From: Echinococcus granulosus
Taxonomy: Eukaryota > Platyhelminthes > Cestoda > Cyclophyllidea > Taeniidae
Direction: 5' to 3'
Assembly (NCBI RefSeq): GCF_000524195.1
Contig: NW_020170452.1
Coordinates: 199,628 to 263,627 of the forward strand
DNA: 64,000 bases
A model generated the notes under the pieces. That model was not told the origin of the DNA and ran no database searches. It was given only the letters and a program-made list of their open reading frames with translations. Positions 43,301 to 56,500 of this stretch are shown in pieces. Numbering within the stretch: the first letter of the stretch is position 1; every line of letters starts with the position of its first letter. The position numbers and the translations under genes are program-made.

Positions 43301-45099
43301 ACAGATTAGGCCAAACACCAAAAATAACCTTCAAAGGGAGTCATGGAGCACAGTAAATAAAATTTTTTACGTGGTATGGGTGATACATAAACTTGGAACC
43401 ATATTTTTTCGATGGTTTTTTACCTTAAAACTAAAAAACTAGTGAGTGTGTAGCGCTTCAAAGCCTTTTCCCAGTCCTAGGTAAATTATGTAACCTTTTG
43501 AAGAATAGTATGTTGGTAGCGTTGAATAGATCGGTCTGGAGAAGGTAAATGAAGTGGTGGGGGAAGAGTATAGGTACACCGGTCATCAGAGCCGAATTAT
43601 TTGATTGGCGGAACAAATGGGACCGCAGCGCTCACTTTACCTAATTGGCCGACTCACCGACTGCTCAAAATCTGAAAGGGGTTAGCATTCGGCCATATTT
43701 TATGACTATTTTTTGGTTCAGGTATATCCGATCCTTCCTACAAATGAATTACCATTGTCAAATATCACAAGATGATCAAGAACACATGCCTGACTTGGAG
43801 GTACAATAGAGGAAAACTAGCGTCACGCATATGTGACACTGGGAATGCAGTACTTAAACGAATCAATCAGAATGCAAATGTTAATATTAGCCAAGTCTAA
43901 TAGTAAAAATATTAATATATTAAATGCAATTTAAACTACTTCACATCTCACACTTTCTACTAGCAATTTGCCTTCCCAGTAACCCAACTCGTTCTTTCCC
44001 CCACTCTCTCTCTCTCCTCCCTACAGTGAGTACACATTTATCCACACAGCCCCGCCTCACTGTAATTACGCCAGTCTTATCCCCATCCCTGTCCAACTCG
44101 ACAATCGCAAAATCACAGAGCTCATCCTCCTCACCTCTTTGCCCCACCCCTACTTCCCCCTCGCCCATGTGCAGTCGACAGGTACACTTCTCTCCGCCCC
44201 TCCCACATTTTCTCCATAATTAAAGGGCACGCGATGAGTAGCTTGTACTGAGTAGGCAAAGGGTGGGGCAAAAGTTATTTTTTTTCCCTTCGCCCGCACC
44301 ATATGGCTAGGTGGAAAAGGAAAAGGGAAGGTGGATGGGAGGGGACATGTGAGAGGGGCTCCTCCTCTACCGGCATCACATACAACAGATGGATGGATGG
44401 ATAAATGGAGGAAGAAAGGAAGGAATGAAGGTAGGCATATATAACTACCACTTCTCTGTTATTTAACTTTTAAACGTGTTGACAGATGTTATCCCTCACG
44501 TTGTGATAGTTGGGATATAGGACGAGGCTAAAGGGGTGGGTGGGGGCGGGGAGCAAATGCCCCTTTAAAAAATTGCTTCAATTACCAAACAATAACACAG
44601 TGGTACCATCTTAACGCTCAAGTGACTTGTCCTAGACTGACAACTCTAACATTTGTGTCGAAGTGGCTAAAATTTTGCTTGTCTTTAAGACAAGTCCTTG
44701 CCATAGGGGTCTCGGTGTCTCCGACTGTCACACCAGCATTCGCACCACCAAATTGTTTAACTTAACTACTGTCCAAAGGATATAAATTTCTAAATTGTTC
44801 TTCATAGATCTAGAAAATTTTACAAATGCACAACTTTTATGCAAATCAAGCACGAAAAAGGAAAGGAGAACACGTGTCACACATGTGTGACGATATGCTC
44901 ATTTCGGAAAATAGGGGAGAACATTTTTTTAAAAACCGAATTTTGCTGAAAAGAGAAGGATTGCAAGCCATAGAGTTTTGAATTTCCTCTTTTTATGGAC
45001 AATATTAAAAGCAGTTTGCTGTAGCGTAGCAGAGGTTACCTACGCAAAAGTAGGAGGTGCTCTATCGATGTACAGACCAATAGAAGAGCGAGAGTAACC
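37390..45099. other. Gene-poor region between the two divergent genes
   Basis: AT-rich with many stops. The dystrophin first exon(s) and promoter must lie here or beyond, but no exon ending at phase 1 with a good donor could be recognised. GTCAC-type elements occur at 43820 and 44874, and a short GATG tract at 44389. Confidence 0.6.
43820..43842 (+). repeat. GTCAC...GTGAC dispersed element
   Basis: GCGTCACGCATATGTGACAC followed by TGG, in the intergenic region. Confidence 0.6.
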
Positions 45100-45958
45100 G
45101 CTCATAAACCGGTCTTCAAATTTCCTAATTGGTCGGCAGTGTGTGCCCTGCCTTCGGTGGCGGTGGGACCATCCCAAAGCGAGCCAATGAGACCACAGAC
45201 GCACCGTCTAATTATCCAGTCAACAGGCATTGGCTGGCGTTTGACGGTGAGGAAAGGAGGCAAAAGACGGTGGGGGGGGGGGGAGGGGAAGGTGGAAGCA
45301 TTGGCCTTCACTTTGACACTGACTTTCATACCCACTCAAAGGGGAGGAGAGAAACTCTCTCTCCTCTTTGTCGTTTGCTCTACATCATCAAACAACACCA
45401 CAGTTCAAGTCACCACTGTCCTCCACACAAAAGGCGACGTCGCCACCGCCTTCAGAGGTAAAAACGGAAGTAAAAGAGAAGTCATAATCAAAGAGAGTGG
45501 AAGTATAGAGGAATTGTCTTCCACGGCCTTTCTCACCATCTCTCCGCACGTCACACAAAGGCACAGGCGAATAAAGGAGACACAAAAGGAGCGAGAGGGA
45601 GAGAGAAAGAGAGGGAATCCGTCTTCTCCCCTTTTAACTGCCTCAAAGGATCCCTTCAAAAAAAAAAAACGTCTCCTTCTTTTGAGCTTTGGAGAGACGA
45701 AAGAGAGAAGAGATAAGGGAAAGCAGTCAACCTATCCCTTCCTTCTCCCTTGCTCCTTTGTACCGCCTCAGTGAAATGGCAAATAGAGAGGAAAGCAACT
45801 ATTCGACCTCGAGTTGTCAACAGCAAGACTACCTGAGTCAACTGCACCACCGGAGCTACGCAATCCAACCACAGCAATATCAGAGTGGTGAGTGTACACC
45901 TCCGTCTGTTTCGCCTAGTTCTCTTCTAGTTCGAAAGCTCCTGCCTGGAAGTGCATCG
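45100..45958 (+). promoter_or_regulatory. Probable 5' non-coding exon / promoter region of the IRM gene
   Basis: A GC- and purine-rich block with two good donors, GTG|GTGAGT at 45888 and TCG|GTGAGT at 45959. Spliced to the acceptor at 47036, every frame meets a stop before ATG 47098, so the exon is most simply untranslated. It holds upstream ATGs, including one at 45776, MANREESNYSTSSCQQQDYL. No clear TATA box or start site was seen. Confidence 0.4.
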
Positions 45959-46169
45959 GTGAGTTGAAGTGGCTCAATTTACCCGTCAAGGCGTTTAGGT
46001 ATTTGAATGCACACCTGTCTTGTCAGATTACCTTGAGAGGCTTACGTCAGTAGATTTGTAGGTGGTGTGTCTTGCGCTGGAAGAAGTACTTTTAGTGGAT
46101 GGGAACCTGCATTACATGGTTAGGTAGACGGGAAAATAGCAAATAATAAATTGGTTGAATGGATCGAAG

Positions 46170-46442
46170 GTTCTCAATCTATCCATCCATTCATCTCGTG
46201 TTCGTCCATCCATCCTTCATCCCACCGTACCGCATTCATCAATCCATCCATCCATCCTGCATCCGTTCTGTATCCATCCATCCATCCTGTATCCATCCAT
46301 CCATCCTGTATCCATCCGTCCATCCTGTATCCATTCATTTTACTCGGAATGCCTCTATCCAGTGTTCATCCATCCAGCAACTATCTCTTAATGCCACATC
46401 CAACTCGTGTCCATTTATTCATTCCACATACATCCATCCTCC
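46170..46442 (+). repeat. Degenerate ATCC tetranucleotide array 2
   Basis: Same unit and orientation as array 1, with a higher-order CATCCTGTATCCATC period. It lies in the intron before the signal-peptide exon. Confidence 0.9.
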
Positions 46443-47036
46443 GATAATCCTTGGCGATGCATGCATGGTGGTAGCAAGATTTTAGCTCATTAACATTCAT
46501 TATGCTCATCCATTAATTCGAGAGCGAGATCCCGTCTCAGTTGATGATTTATTACCATAGATTTAGACCAGCCACAAGGGAGACCTGATGTGGAGCTAAA
46601 AGAAGTGCTAATTGTGAGATGAAAAGGGTTGTGTTACCGTTTGGATGAAAAGAAATAGATTTCCAAGAATTCACAAATCAACTACGTCATGATTTGGTGT
46701 CAACAATTTACTAAGCTCTTGGCCTTAAACCTCTGGCTTTAAAGATCCTCATTTTACTGCCAATTCTCTGTTCTTACAGAAGCCGAATGTTTCATTACCT
46801 TCAAGATGAATACATTCAGAAACACCTTCCACTTTAGCATCTTTCAGCTCACAAGCTTACCCGTTTATTTGCATTCTAAAATTTCATTCGTGGATGGTTT
46901 GAAGAATTTTGAAAGGCCGCATTGTCTAATCTACAGACCTTAAATTTTGTTAACAAATTGAACTAGCGAAAAATCTACCTTAATGTGATGGTTTGGAGAT
47001 TGAGACGCAACTTGTTTATTCTCTTTCTTTCCACAG

Positions 47037-47097
47037 ATGCGGCTTTGAAGAATTAAATGCCATCGGATGAGCCACAACCACCTCCACCAATGGCATA
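47037..47097 (+). promoter_or_regulatory. 5' UTR segment with short upstream ORFs
   Basis: After the acceptor ctttccacag the exon opens directly with ATG (3 codons, then TGA). A second uORF runs 47057-47098 (13 codons) whose TAA overlaps the receptor ATG as TAATG. A third ATG at 47067 opens a 109-codon frame overlapping the receptor start. This suggests reinitiation-dependent translation, or that the true start is elsewhere. Confidence 0.4.
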
Positions 47098-47503
47098 ATG
47101 CGGGACTGTTATCGCTATCACCGCTCCAAATTGCAGTATCATTACCATCACCATCATTATCTTCTTCTCATCTTCCTCCTTCTCTCGATACTTCAGCTGA
47201 CAGTCACCACCACCTCTATCGGCGGTGCTTCGACAGAGCTTTTACAGTTGCAGGGTCCGCGAAACACCTCAGTAGAGCGTGGAGCCACGGCACGACTTCG
47301 GTGCCACCTTCTAGTTGCAGCGATGACAACAACACCCTCCCATTCCTCTCATTCCACCTCCACCTTTCGATTTATGCCATGGAAGGCGTCAGCTAATCAA
47401 CGAATCAGTGTTCAGTGGAATATTGATGGATTTGGTTTTACCAATGAGAGTCTTGTGGAAAGCTACGGCGAACGGTACTTCATGCCTGGACCACTCAATG
47501 AAG
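47098..47503 (+). CDS. IRM receptor exon: signal peptide and first half of Ig1
   Basis: ATG 47098 follows an acceptor at 47036. A His-rich basic start precedes the hydrophobic YLLLIFLLLSILQLTV signal core. Then comes the Ig1 B strand (ERGATARLRCHL), a Ser/Thr insertion, and ISVQWNIDGFGF. The donor GAAG|GTGAGC leaves phase 1. Without splicing the frame stops at 47541. Confidence 0.75.
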
Positions 47504-50500
47504 GTGAGCATTCAAGTAGATGTCTCTTCAAGGTTGACTAGAGATTCGGGTGTCATTTATTTGAGACAGGAGTAATGTTGTTGCACTTAATTTACAGAGA
47601 AGAATTCCTTGATCTGGACAGGTTGATCTTTTATAAGCTGCAGTTGAATAGAGAGGCCATAAAAATGGGCCAAGATACGAGGCAAGCTTATTTCTTACGC
47701 CAGCTACTGTCGATTAAGAAGCGATTATTTAAATAAAAAGGATAGATTAAAAAACTGTTATGGGTGATCTCACTTTCGTATTGACTTTGTAGGAAGTCTC
47801 TTTCAGCCTGTTAACACTTACTACTTGCGTCGCACATACGTGACACCTTGATCTTGCTAGCCCAACCTGAGGATAGAACTATGCAACGTGTTGTTTTTTT
47901 ATTGACTGGCTCCCCTTAGTCACTTGTATAACAGGTACAAGATGTTCTTGATCCTAGGTTAGCTGTATGGCTGTTGAATGCGGTGTCCACTGGAATCATT
48001 TTCCACCTCAGGAAATTTTTGCAATCAGCAATGGCTGAATAATCAAGGGGAGTTGTGGCTTCTCACACAAAAGGGTTATTTGTTGCACTTTTATCCACCT
48101 AATGATTTCTTACGCATAAATTATTCCCCCATCTTTTGTTCCTATCCTATTAGATACTGCTCACCACATTTTAGCCTGATCCAAATGCCGTCTTTGCGGC
48201 ACTGTCACATGACAAGTGACCATTTTGAAGGTTCCTAAGCCGTTTTATTCGTCAAGTGGGACGTTTTTTCACCCCGTTTTAATCCCATTTTCTCTAATTC
48301 ACTGAGCTGGGGCTGTAACAAATAATGTCTGATTTTATAGCATTCTTTTATGTCTATTTCTTTTCCTTAAACGTACACATGCCGTCCCATTTGCATCCGG
48401 TATTGTCATGGTTGATTACCAATTGCCAATCATCGTTGACCTGTCATTGAGTTACCAAATGAATGCAGTCAACGGTGTTTGTGTATTGTGTACTCCTTGG
48501 ATGGGATGGAGAGGACCTAAATGCATGCCTTGAGTGGCATAATTGGTTCACCCACGCTTCTGAGGTGGCCATTACTGGTGGTAGGAGGTCTTGGCATCAC
48601 TCAAGGGTGGGGAGGGGGGGAAAAAACAAAGATGACAAGCCAATTTGGTGTTAGAAATTCAAAGTTAGCGAGGCATTCTTTAGATTTTGGTCACTTTTTA
48701 AGAAAGATCCATGCGAGGCTTTAGTCAGGCACCAACATAACAACACGGGAATATTGGCCAGGATGGATGAGCCTTTCCAGGAGAGTCTGACTTACTTCGT
48801 CTCTGTTTCGAGTGCGTTCTACCTTCTTCACGTTGTAAATATTTGTGGGCGATTCCGCTTAAGATTGCCACAGATAAGGTCACCTCTTGTGAAACATCAT
48901 CATGAATTTGGCGTTATTCAGGGAGCCGGAATCAGCAGCTCCAAGTTGTGGCTGAACGTCCTCTGGAATAACTTTCGAAGCTGTGAAACGGGAGCATGAA
49001 TTAGCTCAAGGCATAAGTGGTCTTTGAAAATATTTAGGAAAGTTGGTCAAACCTTTAGACTATTTAAATAAGTTCCTGCGGTTGGATGTTCCACCGCCGA
49101 CCTCTGCTTGAAGTCGCCTGTCCACCGTTCCGCTCCCTTATTCGCCGTTTAACGCATCCAGCAGAATCGTAGACACTTTTTGTCTCCGCTCCTCTAAGTA
49201 GCCTAAATGCTTTCGAATTTCGCCATTTTGGTGTTTTCCCCTTTGTGTGGCAATTTGTGTACCTCTCCTAAAGGTATTTTTCTTTGGCACACCATTACAT
49301 TCTGTGTAAATACCCCATTCTTCATTTTTATTCGCAACACATCTGAAACAGTGCGGAATTCAAAACCTGAGAGCTATCATGGCTGCTAAAACTCATTTTA
49401 CTACTAAATGCAGAGAACTTATTCTTTTTAAGCAGATAAATGAATAACGCCCCACGCTTTTAGGTCCGAATTTCATATTCTTTGTTAGATCTGTGTGACG
49501 TCAGTTTATTAAAACAAAAAAAGCCAAAAATTACTTTACATCACAAGACAATTTTTTAAGAATTTTGCGTTTTGAGGGAAATTATACAGATCCCGATAAA
49601 GAGGAGGCCTACTTAAATCCGGTATTAAGTAGTGAGTGCCTTCGCTTTTCGGATAATCGGTTCAAATGAGTGTAAAACGGAGGAAAAAAGTCGTTTCTTT
49701 CTTGGATTCATCATGCACTAATGGCGACCTGTATGTTGCTCTCTAACTTTTACAAGATTTATGATTCGCCTCTTTGCTAGAAGGCAGAATAAAATTCCCC
49801 CTGGCAGCATGTCCAAGTGGCCAAATTCGCGTGACAAATAATGCATTTCCATGATTACATGCATTGCTGCTATTTTCTCACAGATTTTATCAGAAAAAAG
49901 TAAATTATTGTTATTACAGAAGAATATTCTTGCATAATGGATAGTAATCATGCCAAGACAATAAAGAGCCTCAAAATACGTTCACAGGATCTCAGTAAAC
50001 TATTGGATGATCCCCAACAAATTGTAGGACNNNNNNNNNNNNNNNNNNNNNNNNNNNNNNNNNNNNNNNNNNNNNNNNNNNNNNNNNNNNNNNNNNNNNN
50101 NNNNNNNNNNNNNNNNNNNNNNNNNNNNNNTGGTCTTGGTGGACTGATTAAATGATGTTAGATTTTAAGAATAATCTAGTTTTTATGGCGGAATCGAAGT
50201 TTACCTTCGCTTCCCGCGCCCCCACGGGGACCGATGACGTCCGATCAAGCACGAGGTTTCTCCGATCTGTCGGCTCAACACAAAAAGTCTATTCGAATTA
50301 CATTGTACTGCGTCACGTCTTTCGGAAAAACAACATCACAAGTGACCTGCAGATAATAAAATAGGCCCAACTTTTCGTAGTTCTAAGCAATTTAAATTTT
50401 CCTCAAGATTGAAAGCGTTCCAATTTACTCGAGTTGAGGTGCGTGATAATGCTTCCCTGTCCGCGTAATGATCAAAAACTATTTTTTCACTAATCTTTAG

Positions 50501-53500
50501 TAGTTTATATCCTGGAGCAGTTTCAGTTGGCATTTTGTAGTATTTTTAAAGACTGGCTAAGGTAGAATAATGGCAAGTGGAACAAACCACAAGGTTCAGT
50601 GCCTTTCCCTTTTTCACCTCTGTCATCATACCCTTGGAATAAGGAGATTGGTTAACGGAGGACATGCTTTACTGGTTACGAGTTATAGAAGTGTGGAAGA
50701 AAACTGAGGTTCTATGGGCTCGGAGGTCATTTCCTTCTCTGGGGATAATGGCCCCCGCTCAGTCACGAGGTTTGTTTGCACTAACCGCTTCCCCCCTAAA
50801 AGGCACATTCAAACAAGTGAAAAGGGAATAAGCTAATCTACGTAGTCATCTTTTAACTATTTTTGTTTACTTAACTTCTCTCCGAGACGTCAATCACCTT
50901 TTAGCAATGATGGTAGCTACAAGTTGCTTCTGAAGTCGTAATGAGGTTGACACTACTCTTTCTCTCGTCTCTGGGCGGCCGAACATCTTCAATGAAAAAA
51001 CCCCACTTCTAGAGCCAAAAACAAAAGACCTGAATGGTTTTTTCCGGCTGCCAGCTTTTATGTCTTTCTCACAGTTCATGACATTTAACTATCCTCATTT
51101 ACATAATTAATCAGTTCCCTCCTTCCTACACACACTTTTCAGTCACTTCACTTCTAAAAGGGCTTTAATTGTGGGTAATTTCCGTTGTGGTTGTCAAAGA
51201 AGAAAGCCCCTTTTCTCCTTGATCACTACCTATAAATTTTCGACTGACAGGAGAAAATAGGAGCCGCCCGGCAGGTTGAGTCTATCAACGACTTCACAAT
51301 GGTTAAAATCGCTGTAGAAAATTTATAAAATCATGGATTTTGGCATTGTCGACAAGTTGAAGGTTTTAACAACGCAATAGCAGGCAAAAAGGTGATCCAA
51401 CTTGTATGCATCAGGTAAGCTGTCAGCGAAAAGGGCGCAAAAATGACACCACGAGATGAAGATGGTGATTGACTGAAGAGTTCACGTGGATAGACAGAAA
51501 GCAAGAACCGGTACTGATCTGGTCCAGATGCTTTAGCGCTCCCTACATCCACTCTTCTATTCCTGCCAACACTACAAGTAATAGTTATGAGGAGATAACG
51601 AACCTAAGCGTCTATGATAGATTTCCGTGGGTCTGTTGAATCCTAAAAGGCATTCATAAAACAACTTTCTTAAAAGTACATTCTCCCTTTTGATATTCGT
51701 GTCCGCAATTCCACTCCAGCTTCACTCGCTCGCCTATCTGGCCCTCATTCATCTACTGAGAGCATGAGGAAGCTGCTCTTGTTTATAGAGGATCGTCTAA
51801 AGACAAATCTAACACAAAACAGCTCCGAAAAAGTCAGTTTAGTGCTAATCGTGCAGCACTGCAAAAGTCGACGCGGACGTGACTTGGACAACCCCTCTGT
51901 TGAGAGTCCACACTAATTTTAGCTATGCATGTCAAATGTCATCCTTCTGTGAGGTTATGATAACCAGATCTGACAACAGCATCGAGCTTGTCGTTCCTGC
52001 TCCCAGGCAGGTCAGTAAGCCGCACTGTGTGTCACCTTGACAAATTTGACCCGCTGACGGGAGAAAAGTTCAAGGGTGTGAATTATTGACTATCACAGGA
52101 ACCAAAATATGCTCTGGAATGTGGTCTTAAAACAAGTAACTTGAGAGAATTTGACGCTGATTTGATCTTGATCAACACGGCAGCCTCTAACATTCCTCCA
52201 GTCATCTGTCTGGTTTGGTAGAGAGACTTGACAACCGAGACATCCCTTTTCTGGCACAAAAAGTGAATTAAGTTGTGAGGGGCTTTTTTTGGCAACCAAA
52301 AGAGAGGAAGAGACCCAAATCGGTGATAAAACCGTTGCACGGGAATTTGTTGCGTGATCGGGAATATTAGGGGAGTCGACTATCCAATGCGCAGTTCTCA
52401 CTTTTTTTCCAGTTCTGTTACAAAATGGGAAAAAAGTTAAAGTTTTGGCAGTAATCTCAAATCTTCTCATTTTGTGATTATTTTCACCCACCTCACCTAC
52501 TTTGCAGGGAACTGTGATATACTATTCATACGAAGAGGGGAAAAAGGTGGAAACGGGATCAAGTTGAGGCCGATCGTCACCAATAATTCCCACTTCTGGA
52601 GGGAAATATGACTCTTTCATACCATGGAGGGCTAATACTTTCTACTTGAGAGATGAGACCTGTATGTGGTGAATTTGGTGAAGCGTGTCCCCACCAATCC
52701 GATGTCGCCGAAGCGGAAGGGTATGCCTTTTACAAGAATAAAGTGAGGAAGCACCAAAAAATGTGATAGTCCACGGTTCTGCGATTATGGGCAGATAGAC
52801 CAGATTATAAAAAGTGGATTTTTCATGAATAGTTTAAAAGTCAAAGGGGTAGTTCTAATTTGGTAACTTTACTTGATCAGAGGGGAGGTGACATTGACAT
52901 GACCTCGAGAGCCGACATGACCTCAATAGAACTTAAACCTGGTGTCATCTCTTGCCAAAAAGGTGATGGAGTGTTCAGGGACTCAATCTTCAGTCAAGCG
53001 GAAGAGCCAGTGGCCATTACCCTTCCTGCTTAGTTGTCAGGTTTGAAAACTTCGCCCCTTCACCGAACACTTTATCCAAATTATCTCAATCCTATTAGGG
53101 GAATTTCTGATAGCCATGTGTCACTACCCGTGGCAGTGTTTATATCCTCCTTCAAAAAAGTCCCTTCTTATCTCTATCTCCTATGCTGACAAATTTAGGC
53201 GGGTTGAATTAACTTCTGGGAAAGAGGATTCCAGTGGTGCTATTGACTAGTGTCCCTACTTGGGGTGGTACCAGTATTAGATGTGCACAGCTCCCAAATT
53301 TCGCCCACACAACATTTCCCCTCATTCATATGGTCAACAATCTCAAACAAATAGTCATTGTTTCTTACCGCCACTCTAAATAAGGAGCTATCAGCACAGT
53401 TATTCTGTAGGTTGATGTTTAAATTCAAACTCTATGTCAAAAATATGTGTGCGCAGCCTGGAATGCTTAGAATTAACTTTGCAACTACAACACAAAAAAG

Positions 53501-56500
53501 GGTTCTGGTGCTGTGAAAATTTGTCAAATTCTCTCGCTATCGTGCGAAGGAGACCCACTGACAGGCCAAAATGTCAACATGTAGTGGCCTTACTTCACGG
53601 CGAGATGCTGCTACTGATGATGATAGGATTCCTTTACTTCTTTCAGGCGTATTTGATCTGTTTGTGTACAAAGTCCGCAATTCTGACCAAACCTCCTTCA
53701 GTTGCCAAGTGACAATTCAAACCTTTCGACTACTTCAACCACCCCGAGTGAAGACTCTCACCAGTTCCACTGTTTTCCTTACTATTTATAGTAAGTCATT
53801 TGGACTACCTTTTTCCATCGAGATTTGCGTTAAGCTATCGGCTCTGTAGTCCATAATGTTCTCTCTACTACTTTTCGCAGTTGACTTGTCAGTGGTTTTG
53901 GTTTGTCTACCCTAGGAATGGGGTCTAAGATGTGGAAAGCCCTTGTCATATGTTCTGCACAGCGTTCCCAGAAGGTAAGATAGTAAAACAGAGGGGCGAA
54001 ACTGCTTTGACAAAAGGAAAAAGCCTTTTAAATGGACCTTCTTCTCTTGATAATAAAGTACTTGTCACAGTTGTCACGATGTTCCGAGAATAACACGCAA
54101 CGTTTGGCAACATCAAATAGGGGCGTTGACGAAGCTGTTTGTTCACATCAGCATCAAGTGGATTAAAAGAGAGACGTGGAGGTTCCTAAAATAAATTAAG
54201 AGAATCTGACTTTGGATGCAACACAGCCTTTTCGCTGTCGAACAATCCACTAGTCATGCACCGTACCGCTTATTAGCCGTGCAACCTTTTGTTCCAAGAC
54301 TATTTCTTTGAAGGTGTGTGGTACACTGCAGACGTAATAATCCACCGTGAAATGCGCATGTTTTAGAAAAAATAGCACCCCGTATAATGCAACAAAAACT
54401 TGTATAAGGAAAACTTTGTCCCGAATAGGTAGGATTTTTAAAACTAAAGTCTTGCCTATACAAGATCCATTATGTATACATTCACTCACCCGTCCATCCA
54501 CTTGTCCCATCTGTCCGTCCATCTATACCACAGCCATCCGTTCATCCATTTATCTATCCTTTCATCTAGCCATCTTGTATCCGACAGTTCATCCACCCCA
54601 TATATACACGTCCATCTTGTATCCTTTATCCCACCCATCCAATTCGTATCCATCCTGTAACCTCGTCCACCCAGTTTCACGTATTCATCCATTCATCCGT
54701 ATCCACTCCGTACCATCCAGCCCCTATACATCTCTACATCCATCCATCTAGTAATCATCTCGTATCCAGCCATCCATTCACTGATTTCCCTATATATTAT
54801 ACTGTCATAAAGCTTATCCAAGAGAAGATTTGTGCCCCAGAAGACGGTCTCATATTCGCCCTTCTTACTCTCCCATTGGTATTCCCCCTAGGAGCCTGCC
54901 ATCACCTTTTCGTTGAGCTGGAATATTACACGAGAAACACATTTTCCATTTGGTAAAGAGAAATGACATGGGTTAAGCTAAAGTTCAAATCTATTTAAAA
55001 GATGGGACGCGACTTGGTAGAGGATACTACTTTTACACACTTATAAGTAGAAGTTTTGAAACGAAGGGAATAGTGATACTTAGGACTGTTTTTTTCACAA
55101 GTCATCACTTGAAAGCAACATTCCCTTTAGCCTCTGGAGATAATAATGCAAACTGCTGAAGTAGCATATGAACATCACTTTTTGCCACTGTAAATTTCGT
55201 CTCCTAAGGCCAGGAAGGAGTTGCAGAAATGGATCCCAGGTTTTTCAGGAAATAAAATTACAAGTCACCGGTGGACATCTTTGATAGTTTTAAAAGCAAA
55301 TTCCCAAATTTGGTATAGATATATTTGGAAGATTCAGAAAATGCAGACACTGGACAAAAAGACAAAGTCCTGATATGTTAAGCCAAAAAAACAACCTTCT
55401 CTCATGAGTGTTCGGAAATTTAAAGCTGTTGAAGACCCCAAATCACTTCCGAAGACGCAAGAAGGCATATGAGTGGAGAAAAATTGAAAACAAGGCCATT
55501 CAGAAGGACGGAGAGACTATGGGCACGAACGAGGGTCTACTTCATCGGGAGGCTAGTTTAATCCACGCAAGGCGAAGAGTCGGAAAAGTCCATCTAATCG
55601 ACAACTGCACTCTAGCACTCCACTAATGCAATCTTTGACGTGGTGGATGAGTCTGCTTACAACTCCTCTTTAAATTATTTCTAGGTCCCCCAGAAAGACT
55701 TATTCTTAGACGAATTCCCCTACCCGCTACTTCCAAGCACCTCCAAAACGGCAATATCAATCTCCAGTCAGATAATCCATCACTAGCTGATATTCACGCA
55801 TTCCAGAGTTTTGAAAGGCCTCTCTCTCCTCCACGACCCACCACTCACCGACTTCAACATTCCACGGCATTGGCCACCTCGATGGAGGCTACTTTCCAAC
55901 AAAAAGATGAAATTTGGGCTCAGGAGGGTCATCAAATTGCCATGGAATGCATGGCATCGCCCAGTTTCCCAGCCTCCAAATTAATGTGGATCCTATCACC
56001 AGCAGCAGAAGTAGAGAAGGACTTGTCTCTTCAACCCATTTTCGATTTTGAGGACTTTTCAAAGAAAAGTCGAAGCCTCCAGTTTGAACGGAAGTACCCC
56101 AAATGGCGTTTTTTCTTTGACGCAAGAGAGGGAGGTGGATTGGGCTTCCGAGTCGAGGATAAGGAGGCTGAGGATTCTTCTAGTGGATTGTAAGTTAGCT
56201 TGATAGCAAGAAATTTGTGCTCAGGCAGTTCTCTGCATTTGATGGAGTGTTAAATTACCCTTGTACTTGGAAAAAAAAGCTAAATTAGGAATGTTGGGGA
56301 ATCGCATCGTCTCCCATGCCCAAAGTAAGGGCTGAAACAATGCCTTTTCAAGTAAACCGTTTCCCATATTCAACCTATTTGTGGTCTGCATGAATGTAAG
56401 AATTACCGTCAAATCCCCCTCGGAGAAATTAATTATGTTTTGTTCTGGCGCATAGTTTTCCATGCTTTCCTCATCCCCATTCTTCACCTCTAAAACTCCC

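Larger units (their letters stand above)
47504..53646. other. IRM gene intron (6.1 kb)
   Basis: The flanking exons join at phase 1 within Ig1 (NEG-VFDL). It holds the assembly gap, a hairpin at 49609 and two short unrecognised frames beside the gap (plus 49937, minus 50336-50533). Confidence 0.7.

Noticed and set aside
45139..45774. 211-codon plus-strand frame, the second longest in the window
   Set aside because: Low-complexity purine-rich sequence with Lys/Arg/Gly and Ser runs, no domain, overlapped by other frames. More likely an untranslated first exon; cDNA would settle it.
46151..46485. Overlapping plus-strand frames with SIHPS repeats
   Set aside because: Same cause: ATCC array 2.
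54347..54751. 134-codon plus-strand frame and its antisense frame
   Set aside because: ATCC array 3; both strands open because of the repeat.
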